Shown here: piece by piece, positions 9,201 through 17,083 of the stretch
How positions within the stretch are numbered: position 1 is the first letter of the stretch
Layout of the letters: every line of letters begins with the position of its first letter
Source of the DNA: Bordetella sp. LUAb4
Lineage (GTDB): Bacteria > Pseudomonadota > Gammaproteobacteria > Burkholderiales > Burkholderiaceae_B
NCBI RefSeq assembly: GCF_021325795.1
Contig: NZ_JAHPZX010000004.1
Coordinates: 62,001 to 126,000 of the forward strand
Length of the DNA: 64,000 nt
Direction: 5' to 3'
The notes under the pieces: model-generated
Seen by the model: only the letters and a program-made list of their open reading frames with translations
What the model was told of the DNA's origin: nothing
Database searches by the model: none
Translations under genes and position numbers: made by a program

Positions 9201-9842
9201 CGCCGCGGCCTGAAAGCGCCGGTCCTGTCGCAAGGCTGCGCCCTGAACGGCGTAGCCCTGTGCGCTCATATCAATCAAGCCCGCGGTATCGAAGTGCTGG
9301 AACAGTTGCCCACGCTGGTTGGCATTGCGCGGGTCTGTGGTGTCCGTTGGATCGTACGTGGCGCTGGGCGGTCCACGGTAATCGCCATAGCACCATATAT
9401 CGGAAGTGCCGTCGACCGAAGCGCCGGTAGAGACATCTAAAGTGATGCGTTTGCGCTGCACGGGGCGGCCTAGCGCATCGTAATACCGTTGAACGGTGAT
9501 GCTGTCGTCCGACTGTATATTCGCGTCGCGCCCTTGGCTGTGCTGCCAGATGGGCTGGCCACCGATGTCGGCGCAGGCCTCGGCTGTGCCGGCGTCCACG
9601 CTCACTGTCCGCAGTCCCTGGCCAGACAACGCTGGTGTGTACTGGAAATTCAGTGTCTCGGTGTTGAAAAACCGCGGGTCCTGCGACGATGTTGGCTGGC
9701 CCAGGGCATTATGCGTCTGGGCATCGACATACTGCGCCGCGACGGCTCCGCTGGCGTTCCGGTTATAACGCAGGGCGCGTACATCCAGCCCGCGGTTATC
9801 CCGAACGGTGATTTTCGGCGTACCGGCGCAAAGTGTGGCCAA
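6252..9842 (-). CDS. TccC-like YD/RHS-repeat toxin protein A (last gene of array), unrecognised C-terminal domain
   Basis: 1,196 aa. Residues 1 to about 710 are a TccC-like core. It opens with MATLCAGTPKITVRDNRGL, has many YD repeats, and closes with the RHS-associated motif SGKERDATGLYYYGLRYY..PWIGRW followed by NNPVT. In Tc toxins this core assembles with TcB into a shell, and an aspartyl-protease segment near its end releases the variable C-terminus as a toxin. Residues from about 710 are a linker rich in Ser/Pro and then a unique domain containing YANDVTAVQLCAAMRKG and VNSTTLGMLNTHNDSRKS, which I do not recognise. The start is TTG 9842, chosen because GAGGA lies 8 nt upstream and because it aligns with the GTG starts of the other copies. 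It begins 33 nt after the TAG stop of gene B and in the same frame. Confidence 0.85.
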   Translation of the reverse strand: MATLCAGTPKITVRDNRGLDVRALRYNRNASGAVAAQYVDAQTHNALGQPTSSQDPRFFNTETLNFQYTPALSGQGLRTVSVDAGTAEACADIGGQPIWQHSQGRDANIQSDDSITVQRYYDALGRPVQRKRITLDVSTGASVDGTSDIWCYGDYRGPPSATYDPTDTTDPRNANQRGQLFQHFDTAGLIDMSAQGYAVQGAALRQDRRFQAAACDSTTHWQPARFPALYPLNKQWLESDTDPDNLYSTRWAYNALGQVLTQGDAKGHQRHTAYDSAGRKCAASVNPKGSIQTPVTTAITYTAAGSIDTRSDANNIQVIYAYEPQTTQRLISITATRVSIKLQALTYAYDGVGNVIALSDSGADAQVSFFRNRAVTPDRGYTYDALYQLTSATGRENYVNNTPRGTDWPGGQFTPATTPEYQAYTRSYTYDAGGNLTTIRSSNWSGATPSTRQLVVGNSSNRAVCTANNPGATQANIDTYFDLAGQSICLDANRNQPMYWTAFHQLYCVVTTYRPPAPGSSSGTGDWSNSDREQYAYDGSGERVRKYASSQASNQAGIWNSLDTRYLPGLELRGNTATGENLEVIVLDDGARVLNWTGATGKPSDIPNQQLRYQYSDRQNSCQIETDSDGNVITQEEYYPYGGTAVLASKNNSEVKYKYIRYSGKERDATGLYYYGLRYYQPWIGRWINPDPAGPTATQNLYCMVSNNPVTMIDAYGAVEEEPRTGRFGNLFGCFRREPAMSRSSSPSYAPTPRAMSLGDLPWLEQEPLGHSAAATAAPVQENLATPDGSLTSRPPSSNDGYRQLASPQGNESDAENQLPADPVAAAPDESAQTVAPVSWYPEDKDAEANLSAAFTKIGVDWVPMYSSWLQDPRGPRAAASDTRSVLDIKQRYGDQAADRWDMAIRYVTGLHEAFVPTEEQRFARLCELGEIKTAAWDKGIRRVSKLLRKPQWVIGDFNESLEQRKFEKWMIEQEKQAPQPPLSAGQAEQSSGSRDHPDDEAAWARYTYVSNELLHVNHTVTATSGKTIGYTFDTVDPQRPGHQFSSEVSADKIRLKEAYRPQKTKEYYANDVTAVQLCAAMRKGIATDEIQLMELTDIVNSTTLGMLNTHNDSRKSAPHIGADIWYDRWSRQDPRFVEFFANPVHGKRVARLLDDMGKTATALWRLDRKDEDGDDRNDLFVFMEQAGKARHPALR

Positions 9843-9875
9843 TGCACGGGTCCTCGAAAGCGGCTGGGTGCGCGC

Positions 9876-12800
9876 CTACATGCCCCAATAACCGTGCGAG
9901 TGTCCTTGTTGGTATGCCTGTAGTTGATATGGCTGTTCCGCCGAGAGGGTTTCTTCGACGGTTGCGGCGTCTCCGGGAATCGTCGCCTCAATCTCGTCTA
10001 ACGGTGAAGATGGGGGCGGGTTGCCGCTCTGCTGGCCAGACAGGTTTTGGCTGTAGGGAGCGCTCCAGGGGCCGGGCGTGAGCGTTGGAGCCATGCTTGC
10101 CCAAGAGGTGGACGCAAGCTGCGCGGGGTAATAGGCTCCTTGCGCGGACGGCGGCGTCGCCGGGGGAGAAAATCTCTCCTCGACGGGCCCCCGAGGGGTG
10201 GGAGATGCCATTGGTAACCGTTCTTGGGCCACCTGCATGAAGTCGGGCGTGGAAAGTGAGCGGTCTTCCGGCGACGCCTGCTCAGGCATGGGAGACGCCG
10301 CAGGTGTTTCTTGGCCGGCCATCCGCATGAGCTCGGGCGTGGAAAGCCAGGGGTACTCCGGAGATGCCTGCCGCGGCAACGGGGAGTTCGACGGGGACTG
10401 CATGCCGGATTCGGAAGGTGAGATGTCCCACCACGGGGATGGGGACGGCGCGGATGCCCACGAAGGTCCCGGTTGGGAGGGGTCGTATTGAGCGGCGAGA
10501 GTTGAGGATGGACTGCTTGTGCCCGCTGCGCTCTCGTCGGCGGGGCTGGCTTTTCGTTTGCGTGTGGCAGCAGGCTCGTTGGCGGGCGCTTGCGCATCGT
10601 TTACTGGAGCGGGAGGCTCCAGCAAGGCAGCAATCACCCCTGGCCGTGTCTCGGGGTGAATAATGAGGTCGTAGAGAAAATCTTGACCGTCATTGTGGCT
10701 CTTTCCTAGCAAATGGTATTCCAGCTTGGCCGTGATTTTGCTCATTTCATTGTTCCATATCTTTCCCGCGTGAGTATCCAAGTTACCTCTGGGCAGTCCC
10801 AGATCATCCGTTGCACGAGCGGCCACTAGCCCCATGGTGGCCTCTCTTGCCAAAGCAGCTGCATCGGCGGGATTTTTCGTGGCGAACGCTGCTACGTTTT
10901 CAAAGCTATTCGCAGTGCTTTTGTTGTCCATCGTCAGCAGGAGCGGTAGAACGATATATTTGTATGTCTGCAAGGATAAGAGTCCGCCTTTAGCGGACGA
11001 GGCGTACGTTGGCAGCGAGTAGGAAGCGGCTGCTGCGCCAGCTCGCCCTGTAATACCACTGCCGGTCTGGGCCAGGGTTTGTATGACAGTCAGGCCCATT
11101 GCATAAATCCGTTTCCTAAGTGGGCTTTGCATAGACCACTTCTTGCTATAGATGGAATCTCCTTGCTGGTATTGCCTGTCGAAAGGATGCCAGAGCGCGG
11201 GTCCGGAATCTCCTTGACTAACATCTAGAGTTACCCCCATCCGGGGGTTCCATTTGAGCAAGCCGCTATCCAGCCACCGCAGGCCCGCCTCTAATAATCG
11301 AAGCGCCTTGTATGACGACGATGGCAGCCTTGGAATGCGCGGCCTTAGTGGCTGCCCTCGTGGGGCCTGCTCCTGCGCCGGGGCGGGCCTGTCTGCCATC
11401 AGACCATCTCGGTCCTGCCAGGTGACAGGGTTGTTGCTCACCATGCAATAGAGGTTCTGGGTCGCGGTGGGTCCCGCCGGATCGGGGTTGATCCAGCGCC
11501 CTATCCAGGGCTGGTAATAGCGCAGGCCGTAGTAATAGAGACCCGTCGCATCGCGCTCCTTGCCCGAATAGCGGATGGTCTTGTATTTGACTTCGCTGTT
11601 CGAGCGCGATGTCAGCACTGCCGTGCCGCCGTAGGGGTAATACTCCTCCTGGGTGATGACGTTGCCGGTGCTGTCGGTTTCGATCTGGCAGGAGTTCTGG
11701 CGGTCGGCGTATTGGAAGCGCAACTGCAAATTGGGAATGTCGTTGGGCTTGCCTGCGCCGCCAGCCCAATTCAATACCCGTGCCCCGTCATCCAGGACGA
11801 TGACTTCGAGGTTCTCTCCCGAGGCGGAGTTGCCGCGCAGTTCCAGGCCCGGCAGATAACGGGTGTCGAGATGATTCCAGTTGCCGCTGGCCATGCTGCT
11901 GGCGTATTTGCGCACGCGTTGGCCGTTGCCGCCGTAGGCGTACTGTTCGCGATCGGAGTCGGACCAGTCGCCTGTGACTCCACCGGACGAAGGCGGCCGG
12001 TAAGTGGTGACCACGCAATAAAGCTGATGGAACGTCGTCCAGTACATCGGTTGATTACGGTTGGCGTCCAGGCAGATGTTCTTGCCGGCGAGATCGAAGT
12101 ACGTATCGATGTTGGCCTGCGTTGCTCCTGGATTATTGGTCGTGCACATAGCGCGATTGCTGGCGCTACCCACCACGAGCTGTCGCGTAGGCGGTGTGGC
12201 GTCGCTCCAGTTGGCGCTGCGGATTGTCGTGAGATTGCCGCCAGCGTCGTAGGTATAGGAGCGGGTGTAAGCCTGATACTCAGGTGTAGCGGCAGGATTG
12301 AATTGCCCGCCTGGCCAGTCGGTGCCTTTCGGTGTGCGGTTGACGTAATTCTCGCGGCCCGTGGCGCTGGTGAGTTGGTACAGCGCATCGTAGGTATAGC
12401 CGCGATCTGGCGTAACCGCGTGATTGCGGAAGAAGCTGACTTGCGCGCCGGCGCTGCTGTCGGACAAGGAAACGACATTGCCCACGCCATCGTAGGCATA
12501 GGTCAATGCCTGGAGCTTGGTGGACACGCGCGTTGCAGTGATGGAGATCAGGCGTTGCGTCGTCTGCGGCTCATAGACGTGCGCGACCTGTATGTGGTTG
12601 GCATCGCTGCGGGTGTCGATCGCACCGGCGGCGGTGTAGGTGATGCCAGCGCACACCGGTGTAAGGGTGCCGCCGTTCGGCGTGACCGAGGTGGTGTACT
12701 TACGCCCGGCACCATCGTAAGCGGTGTGCTGCTGATGGCCCTTGGCGTCGGCTTGAGTCAATATCTGGCCCAAGGCGTTATAGGCCCGCCAAGTGGAATA

Positions 12801-13538
12801 CAGATTGGCCGGATCCGTGTCCGATTCCAGCCACTGCTTGTTCAAGCCATATAGCGCCTGCGGCGAGCCCGGCGTCCAGCGAGTGGTGGAGTCGCACGGG
12901 ACATCCAGGAAACGTCGGTCCTGGCGCAAGACAGTGCCCAGTACGGCATAACCTCGTGCGCTCACGTCGATCAGGCCCGCGGTATCGAAATGCCGCAGCA
13001 TTTGCCCGCGCAGGTTGGCGTTGCGCGGGTCGGCGGCGTTGTTCAAGTCGTACGCGGTACTGGACGGTCCACTGTAATCGCCATAGCACCAAATATCCGC
13101 CACGCCGCCGAGCGGCCCGCCGCCCGGGATTTCCGCCGTGTGGCGGACGCGTTGCACTGGTCGGTCCAGCGCGTCGTAATACCATTGAACGGTGATATTG
13201 CTATCGGATTGCCGCTCGGCATCGCGTCCTTGGGTCAAATTCCAGACAGGCCGGCCGGCGACATCGGCGCAGGCCTTGGAGGTGCCGGCGTCTGCGCTCA
13301 CGGTCTTCAACACCTGACCGGACAAAGCCGGTGTGTACTGGAGATTCAGCGCGGGGCTGCCGAAAAAACGAGGATCCTGGGATGACGTCGCTTGTCCCAG
13401 AACATTGTGCGTCCGCGTATCGACGTACTGCGCCGCGACAGCTCCAGCGGTGCCCCGGTTGTAGCGTAGCGTGCGGACGTTCAAACCGCGGTTATCGCGG
13501 ATATTGATTCTCGGTGTACTGGCGCACAGATTCGTCAT
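9876..13538 (-). CDS. TccC-like YD/RHS-repeat toxin protein B with shared C-terminal domain and Pro-rich tail
   Basis: 1,220 aa. The TccC-like core (1 to about 703) ends with the RHS-associated motif and NNPVTWQDRDGL. The C-terminal half has a domain homologous to that of genes D and E (LDVSQGDSG.ALW, GLTVIQT, LAREATMGLVA). Then come a basic cluster TRKRKAS near residue 993, a Pro/Ser-rich stretch with a 30-residue tandem repeat, and a tail with ATIPGDAATVEE and AYQQG that is also conserved in D and E. ATG at 13538 aligns with the GTG starts of the paralogues. The GCGTTATA box lies 39 nt upstream, so this gene probably begins a two-gene unit with A. The function of the C-terminus is unknown; a host-directed effector is an inference. 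Confidence 0.87.
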   Translation of the reverse strand: MTNLCASTPRINIRDNRGLNVRTLRYNRGTAGAVAAQYVDTRTHNVLGQATSSQDPRFFGSPALNLQYTPALSGQVLKTVSADAGTSKACADVAGRPVWNLTQGRDAERQSDSNITVQWYYDALDRPVQRVRHTAEIPGGGPLGGVADIWCYGDYSGPSSTAYDLNNAADPRNANLRGQMLRHFDTAGLIDVSARGYAVLGTVLRQDRRFLDVPCDSTTRWTPGSPQALYGLNKQWLESDTDPANLYSTWRAYNALGQILTQADAKGHQQHTAYDGAGRKYTTSVTPNGGTLTPVCAGITYTAAGAIDTRSDANHIQVAHVYEPQTTQRLISITATRVSTKLQALTYAYDGVGNVVSLSDSSAGAQVSFFRNHAVTPDRGYTYDALYQLTSATGRENYVNRTPKGTDWPGGQFNPAATPEYQAYTRSYTYDAGGNLTTIRSANWSDATPPTRQLVVGSASNRAMCTTNNPGATQANIDTYFDLAGKNICLDANRNQPMYWTTFHQLYCVVTTYRPPSSGGVTGDWSDSDREQYAYGGNGQRVRKYASSMASGNWNHLDTRYLPGLELRGNSASGENLEVIVLDDGARVLNWAGGAGKPNDIPNLQLRFQYADRQNSCQIETDSTGNVITQEEYYPYGGTAVLTSRSNSEVKYKTIRYSGKERDATGLYYYGLRYYQPWIGRWINPDPAGPTATQNLYCMVSNNPVTWQDRDGLMADRPAPAQEQAPRGQPLRPRIPRLPSSSYKALRLLEAGLRWLDSGLLKWNPRMGVTLDVSQGDSGPALWHPFDRQYQQGDSIYSKKWSMQSPLRKRIYAMGLTVIQTLAQTGSGITGRAGAAAASYSLPTYASSAKGGLLSLQTYKYIVLPLLLTMDNKSTANSFENVAAFATKNPADAAALAREATMGLVAARATDDLGLPRGNLDTHAGKIWNNEMSKITAKLEYHLLGKSHNDGQDFLYDLIIHPETRPGVIAALLEPPAPVNDAQAPANEPAATRKRKASPADESAAGTSSPSSTLAAQYDPSQPGPSWASAPSPSPWWDISPSESGMQSPSNSPLPRQASPEYPWLSTPELMRMAGQETPAASPMPEQASPEDRSLSTPDFMQVAQERLPMASPTPRGPVEERFSPPATPPSAQGAYYPAQLASTSWASMAPTLTPGPWSAPYSQNLSGQQSGNPPPSSPLDEIEATIPGDAATVEETLSAEQPYQLQAYQQGHSHGYWGM
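10205..10384 (-). repeat. 90-bp in-frame tandem duplication inside gene B
   Basis: Two adjacent units encode SPLPRQASPEYPWLSTPEL... and SPMPEQASPEDRSLSTPDF..., each 30 residues. The plus strand shows the recurring GGGCGTGGAAAG and GGCGACGCCTG-type blocks about 90 bases apart. The units have diverged at many positions, so the duplication is not very recent. Confidence 0.75.
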
Positions 13539-13576
13539 GGGTCGGATTCTAGGAGATGGCCTGATACGCTATCCGG

Positions 13577-13584
13577 TATAACGC
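13577..13584 (-). promoter_or_regulatory. GCGTTATA box upstream of gene B
   Basis: The minus strand reads GGCGTTATACC, 39 nt upstream of the ATG of gene B. The same octamer occurs at the same distance upstream of genes D and E. TATACC is a plausible -10 element, but I see no clear -35 hexamer. Confidence 0.5.
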
Positions 13585-13724
13585 CTGCGCCATGATCATG
13601 CCTATTGAACTCTGCGCGATTCTTTTGATTTGCTGGCCGGCGAGGTAAGTCGACAGAAGGCGCAAGCCGCGGCGTGCGCGACAGCACGTACCGTCGTGTG
13701 AATGGTGCATCCGTTTTTTTTATT

Positions 13725-16700
13725 TCACATGCTCGATCGGCGGCCGCTTCGAACGGCACTCCACGCTCCGCCTGCATTCACGCCGGGCTCCCATCCGCAT
13801 GTGATGGCTTCCTCGCGGGAAATAGGGGGGCTTTCGGCGATCAGGCGCAACATCATTGCGGCCTCGTGCGGTGATTCGGGAGTTATATAGCGCTCGCCAG
13901 AGATTGTGCCCAAAGCCTCCCAAGGGAAGAAGTCGGGAGCGTCGTTCGAAAGATGTAGTCCGTTTGCCACCAACAGTCCGGGGCCCGTGGTAAACATCGT
14001 GCCGTAGAGCCGGTTGTGAAAATCAGAGGGGCTCTTGGTAACTATCGCTCGCTTTTGCCAAAGGAATTTCGGTCCGAACTGGTTGTCAGCGAACTTGGAC
14101 GGTACGGGGAGTTCCCATTTCTCGTAGAGGGCGATCTGCTCGGGTATGGTCTCAAGAAGACGCAATACCTGAGGTGAATGGGCGGGCGCGCCAAAAACCG
14201 CGTTGCTGATGGATTTCCGAGTCACCTCTATCGTTTTCAAGCCCCGGCGGGTGCGTTGCTCGCCTAGCGGGTCCTTGAAAACGACGTCGACATCGGCATA
14301 GACACCGCCTTCTGCTGCAAGGATGGCCAGGCGCGCGATGTCGCTCCCGCCCGCGAAATTCCTGTAACTTCCATTTTTTGCGCCAAGAAAAAGGGCGTGC
14401 AGATGTGTTCCCAGGCCGTGTCGGGCCTCCCCGCTGCTGAGTGTGCCCGTAGACCGAAAACGCTGTTGCAACGCTTCAAATGGTTCGGCCACGTCGCGCA
14501 CCTCAAGGCGATGGCCGTAGCGGTATTGCAGGTGGCGGTGGAGCGAGGAGTCAGCTTCATATTGAGACTGCTCCTGGGCCGCGTGTATTGCCATAGGCCG
14601 ATCTGTCCAGACGTTGACCTTATAGTCGGGGTTTTGATGCGCAGCTAGCAATACATTGCGTAGATTATTCGCAGGCATCGTCCCGCCGAGCCATACATAA
14701 TGAAGTTTCTTCGGAATGCGAGCCAGCTTCTCGGTCGGTCTCACCGCTGTAGCGGGTTCGCGTCGAGGGAGTTCAGCGGGAGGTCCATGTGCCACTGCAC
14801 TGGCAGTGTCTTCTTCAGACGCTTCGTTCATTCCCTCGCCGGCCTTCAATCCAGTTGTATCCAACAGCGTGGCAGGATTGTTTTTCACCATGCGGTAGAG
14901 ATTGAGTCCGTCGGCGGTCCCGGCCGGATCAGGGTTTATCCATCGTGCTATCCAGGGTTGGTAATAGCGCAGGCCGTGGTAATAGAGACCCGTCGCATCG
15001 CGCTCCTTGCCCGAATAGCGGATGGTCTTGTATTTGACTTCGCTGTTCGAGCGCGATGTCAACACCGCCGTGCCGCCGTAGGGGTAATACTCCTCCTGGG
15101 TGATGACGTTGCCATCGCTATCGGCTTCGAGCTGGCAGGAGTTCTGGCGGTCGGCGTATTGGAAGCGCAACTGCAAATTGGGAATGTCGTTGGGCTTGCC
15201 TGCGTCGCCGGCCCAATTCAATACCCGTGCCCCGTCATCCAGAACGATGACTTCGAGGTTTTCGCCCGAGGCGGAGTTGCCGCGCAGTTCCAGGCCCGGC
15301 AGATAACGGGTGTCGAGAATATTCCAGATGCCGTTGGCTTGGTTGCTGGCCATGCTGCTGGCGTATTTGCGTACGCGTTGGCCGCTGCCGTCGTAGGCGT
15401 ACTGTTCGCGATCGGAGTTGGACCAATCGCCGGAGCCGGAGCCGGAGCCGGAGCCGGGGGCAGGGGGCCGGTATGTCGTGACCACACAGTAAAGCTGGTG
15501 GAATGCGGTCCAGTACATGGGCTGGTTGCGGTTGGCGTCCAGGTAGATGCTCTTGCCCCCGAGGTCGAAATAGCTGTCGATATTGGTTTGGGTCGCTCCC
15601 GGATTATTGGCCGTGCAGACGGCGCGGTTGCTGCTGCTGCCGACGACAAGCTGCCGAGTGGACGGCGTGGCGCCGCTCCAGTTGGAACTGCGGATCGTCG
15701 TGAGATTGCCGCCAGTGTCGTAGGTGTATGTGCGGGTGTAAGCCTGATAGTCCGGTGTGCTGACCGGGTTGAATTGCCCGCCTGGCCAGTCGGTGCCTTT
15801 CGGCGTGTCGTTGACGTAGTTCTCGCGACCTGTGGCGCTGGTGAGTTGGTACAGCGCATCGTAGGTGTAGCCGCGATCCGGCGTGACTGCACGATTGCGG
15901 AAGAAGCTGATTTGCGAGGAGGCGCTGGCGTCGGACAGAGCGACTACATTACCCACGCCGTCGTAGACATAAGTCAGCGCCTGAAGTGGTGTGGTGCTGG
16001 CTCGCACACGTTTGGCGCGATGCGACTTGCTGTCGTTGCCAGCGGCGGCACTGCGCGAGGCAATAAGGGAAATCAGACGTTGCGTCGGCTGCGGCTCGTA
16101 GGCATACGCGATCTGGATATTGTTGGCATCGCTGCGGGTGTCGATTGCGCCAGTGGCACTGTAGGTGATGGCCGTGGTGACCGGCGTCAGGGTGCCGCCC
16201 TTGGGGGTCACCAAGGCAGCAGATTTGCGCCCGGCGCAGTCATAGGCAGTGTGCTGTTGATGCCCTTTGGCGTCGACTTGAGTCAGTGCGTAGCCCAGGG
16301 CGTTGTAGGCCCATCGCGTCGAATACAGATTATCCGGGTCCGTGTCCGACTCCAGCCACTGCTTGTTCGAGTCATACAGCGCTGGAGGCGGGGCGATCCG
16401 CCAGTTAGCGTTGGCATCACATGCTACCGCCTGGAAGCGCCGGTCTTGTCGCAAGGCGACGCCTTGTACGGCATAGCCCAACACGCTCATATCAATCAAG
16501 CCCGCCGTATCGAAATGCTGGAACATTTGCCCGCGTTGGTTGGCATTGCGCGGGTCTGTGGTGTCTGTCGGATCGTACGTGGCGCTGGGCGGTCCACTGT
16601 AATCGCCATAGCACCATATATGGGAAGTGCCGCTGACCGGACCGCCGGTAGAGACATCGGACGTGATGCGTTTGTGCTGCACGGGTCTACCTAGCGCATC

Positions 16701-17063
16701 GTAATACCGTTGAACCGTGATGTCGTTGTCCGACTGTATATTCGCGTCGCGCCCTTGGCTGCGCTGCCAGATGGGTTGGTCAACGATGTCGGCGCAGGCC
16801 TTGGCTGTGCCGGCGTCCACGCTAACCGTTTTCAGCATCCGGCCAGACAGAGCCGGCGTGTACTGAAAATTCAGCGTCTGACTACCGAAAAACCGAGGGT
16901 CCTGCGATGTCGCCGGCTGACCCAGGACATTGTAGGTTTGCGCGTCGACGTATTGCGTCGCCACGTCGCCGTCGGCGCAACGGTTGTAGCGCAGGCTGCG
17001 CGCTTCCAATCCGCGATTATCGCGGACGATTATTTTCGGCGTGCCGGCGCAAAGTATGGCCAC
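13725..17063 (-). CDS. TccC-like YD/RHS-repeat protein C with TcdA/TcdB-like glycosyltransferase C-terminus
   Basis: 1,112 aa. Residues 1 to about 729 are a TccC-like core ending in the RHS-associated motif and NNPATLLDTTGL. After a linker, residues from about 780 read IPKKLHYVWLGGTMP, then SDIARLA, then GGVYADVDVVF near 924. This is the pattern of the glycosyltransferase family with a DxD motif (TcdA/TcdB type, GT44-like): an I.WLGG nucleotide-sugar loop, an S/D..R helix and the metal-binding D-V-D. Large clostridial toxins of this kind glycosylate host Rho GTPases, but the target here is unknown. Start is GTG 17063, with GGAGG 7 nt upstream; a TTG at 17096 overlapping gene D is less likely. 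It follows gene D by 20 nt and has no GCGTTATA box, so it is probably cotranscribed with D. Confidence 0.9.
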   Translation of the reverse strand: MAILCAGTPKIIVRDNRGLEARSLRYNRCADGDVATQYVDAQTYNVLGQPATSQDPRFFGSQTLNFQYTPALSGRMLKTVSVDAGTAKACADIVDQPIWQRSQGRDANIQSDNDITVQRYYDALGRPVQHKRITSDVSTGGPVSGTSHIWCYGDYSGPPSATYDPTDTTDPRNANQRGQMFQHFDTAGLIDMSVLGYAVQGVALRQDRRFQAVACDANANWRIAPPPALYDSNKQWLESDTDPDNLYSTRWAYNALGYALTQVDAKGHQQHTAYDCAGRKSAALVTPKGGTLTPVTTAITYSATGAIDTRSDANNIQIAYAYEPQPTQRLISLIASRSAAAGNDSKSHRAKRVRASTTPLQALTYVYDGVGNVVALSDASASSQISFFRNRAVTPDRGYTYDALYQLTSATGRENYVNDTPKGTDWPGGQFNPVSTPDYQAYTRTYTYDTGGNLTTIRSSNWSGATPSTRQLVVGSSSNRAVCTANNPGATQTNIDSYFDLGGKSIYLDANRNQPMYWTAFHQLYCVVTTYRPPAPGSGSGSGSGDWSNSDREQYAYDGSGQRVRKYASSMASNQANGIWNILDTRYLPGLELRGNSASGENLEVIVLDDGARVLNWAGDAGKPNDIPNLQLRFQYADRQNSCQLEADSDGNVITQEEYYPYGGTAVLTSRSNSEVKYKTIRYSGKERDATGLYYHGLRYYQPWIARWINPDPAGTADGLNLYRMVKNNPATLLDTTGLKAGEGMNEASEEDTASAVAHGPPAELPRREPATAVRPTEKLARIPKKLHYVWLGGTMPANNLRNVLLAAHQNPDYKVNVWTDRPMAIHAAQEQSQYEADSSLHRHLQYRYGHRLEVRDVAEPFEALQQRFRSTGTLSSGEARHGLGTHLHALFLGAKNGSYRNFAGGSDIARLAILAAEGGVYADVDVVFKDPLGEQRTRRGLKTIEVTRKSISNAVFGAPAHSPQVLRLLETIPEQIALYEKWELPVPSKFADNQFGPKFLWQKRAIVTKSPSDFHNRLYGTMFTTGPGLLVANGLHLSNDAPDFFPWEALGTISGERYITPESPHEAAMMLRLIAESPPISREEAITCGWEPGVNAGGAWSAVRSGRRSSM

Positions 17064-17083
17064 TGTCCGTCCTCCGGGCACGC

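Noticed and set aside
14700-16694. 664-codon open frame on the plus strand across gene C
   Set aside because: Antisense to the YD-repeat core. Similar long frames appear opposite every array copy (8178-9440, 11712-12854, 22166-23347), as expected from the codon use of the repeated core; no ribosome binding site or domain.
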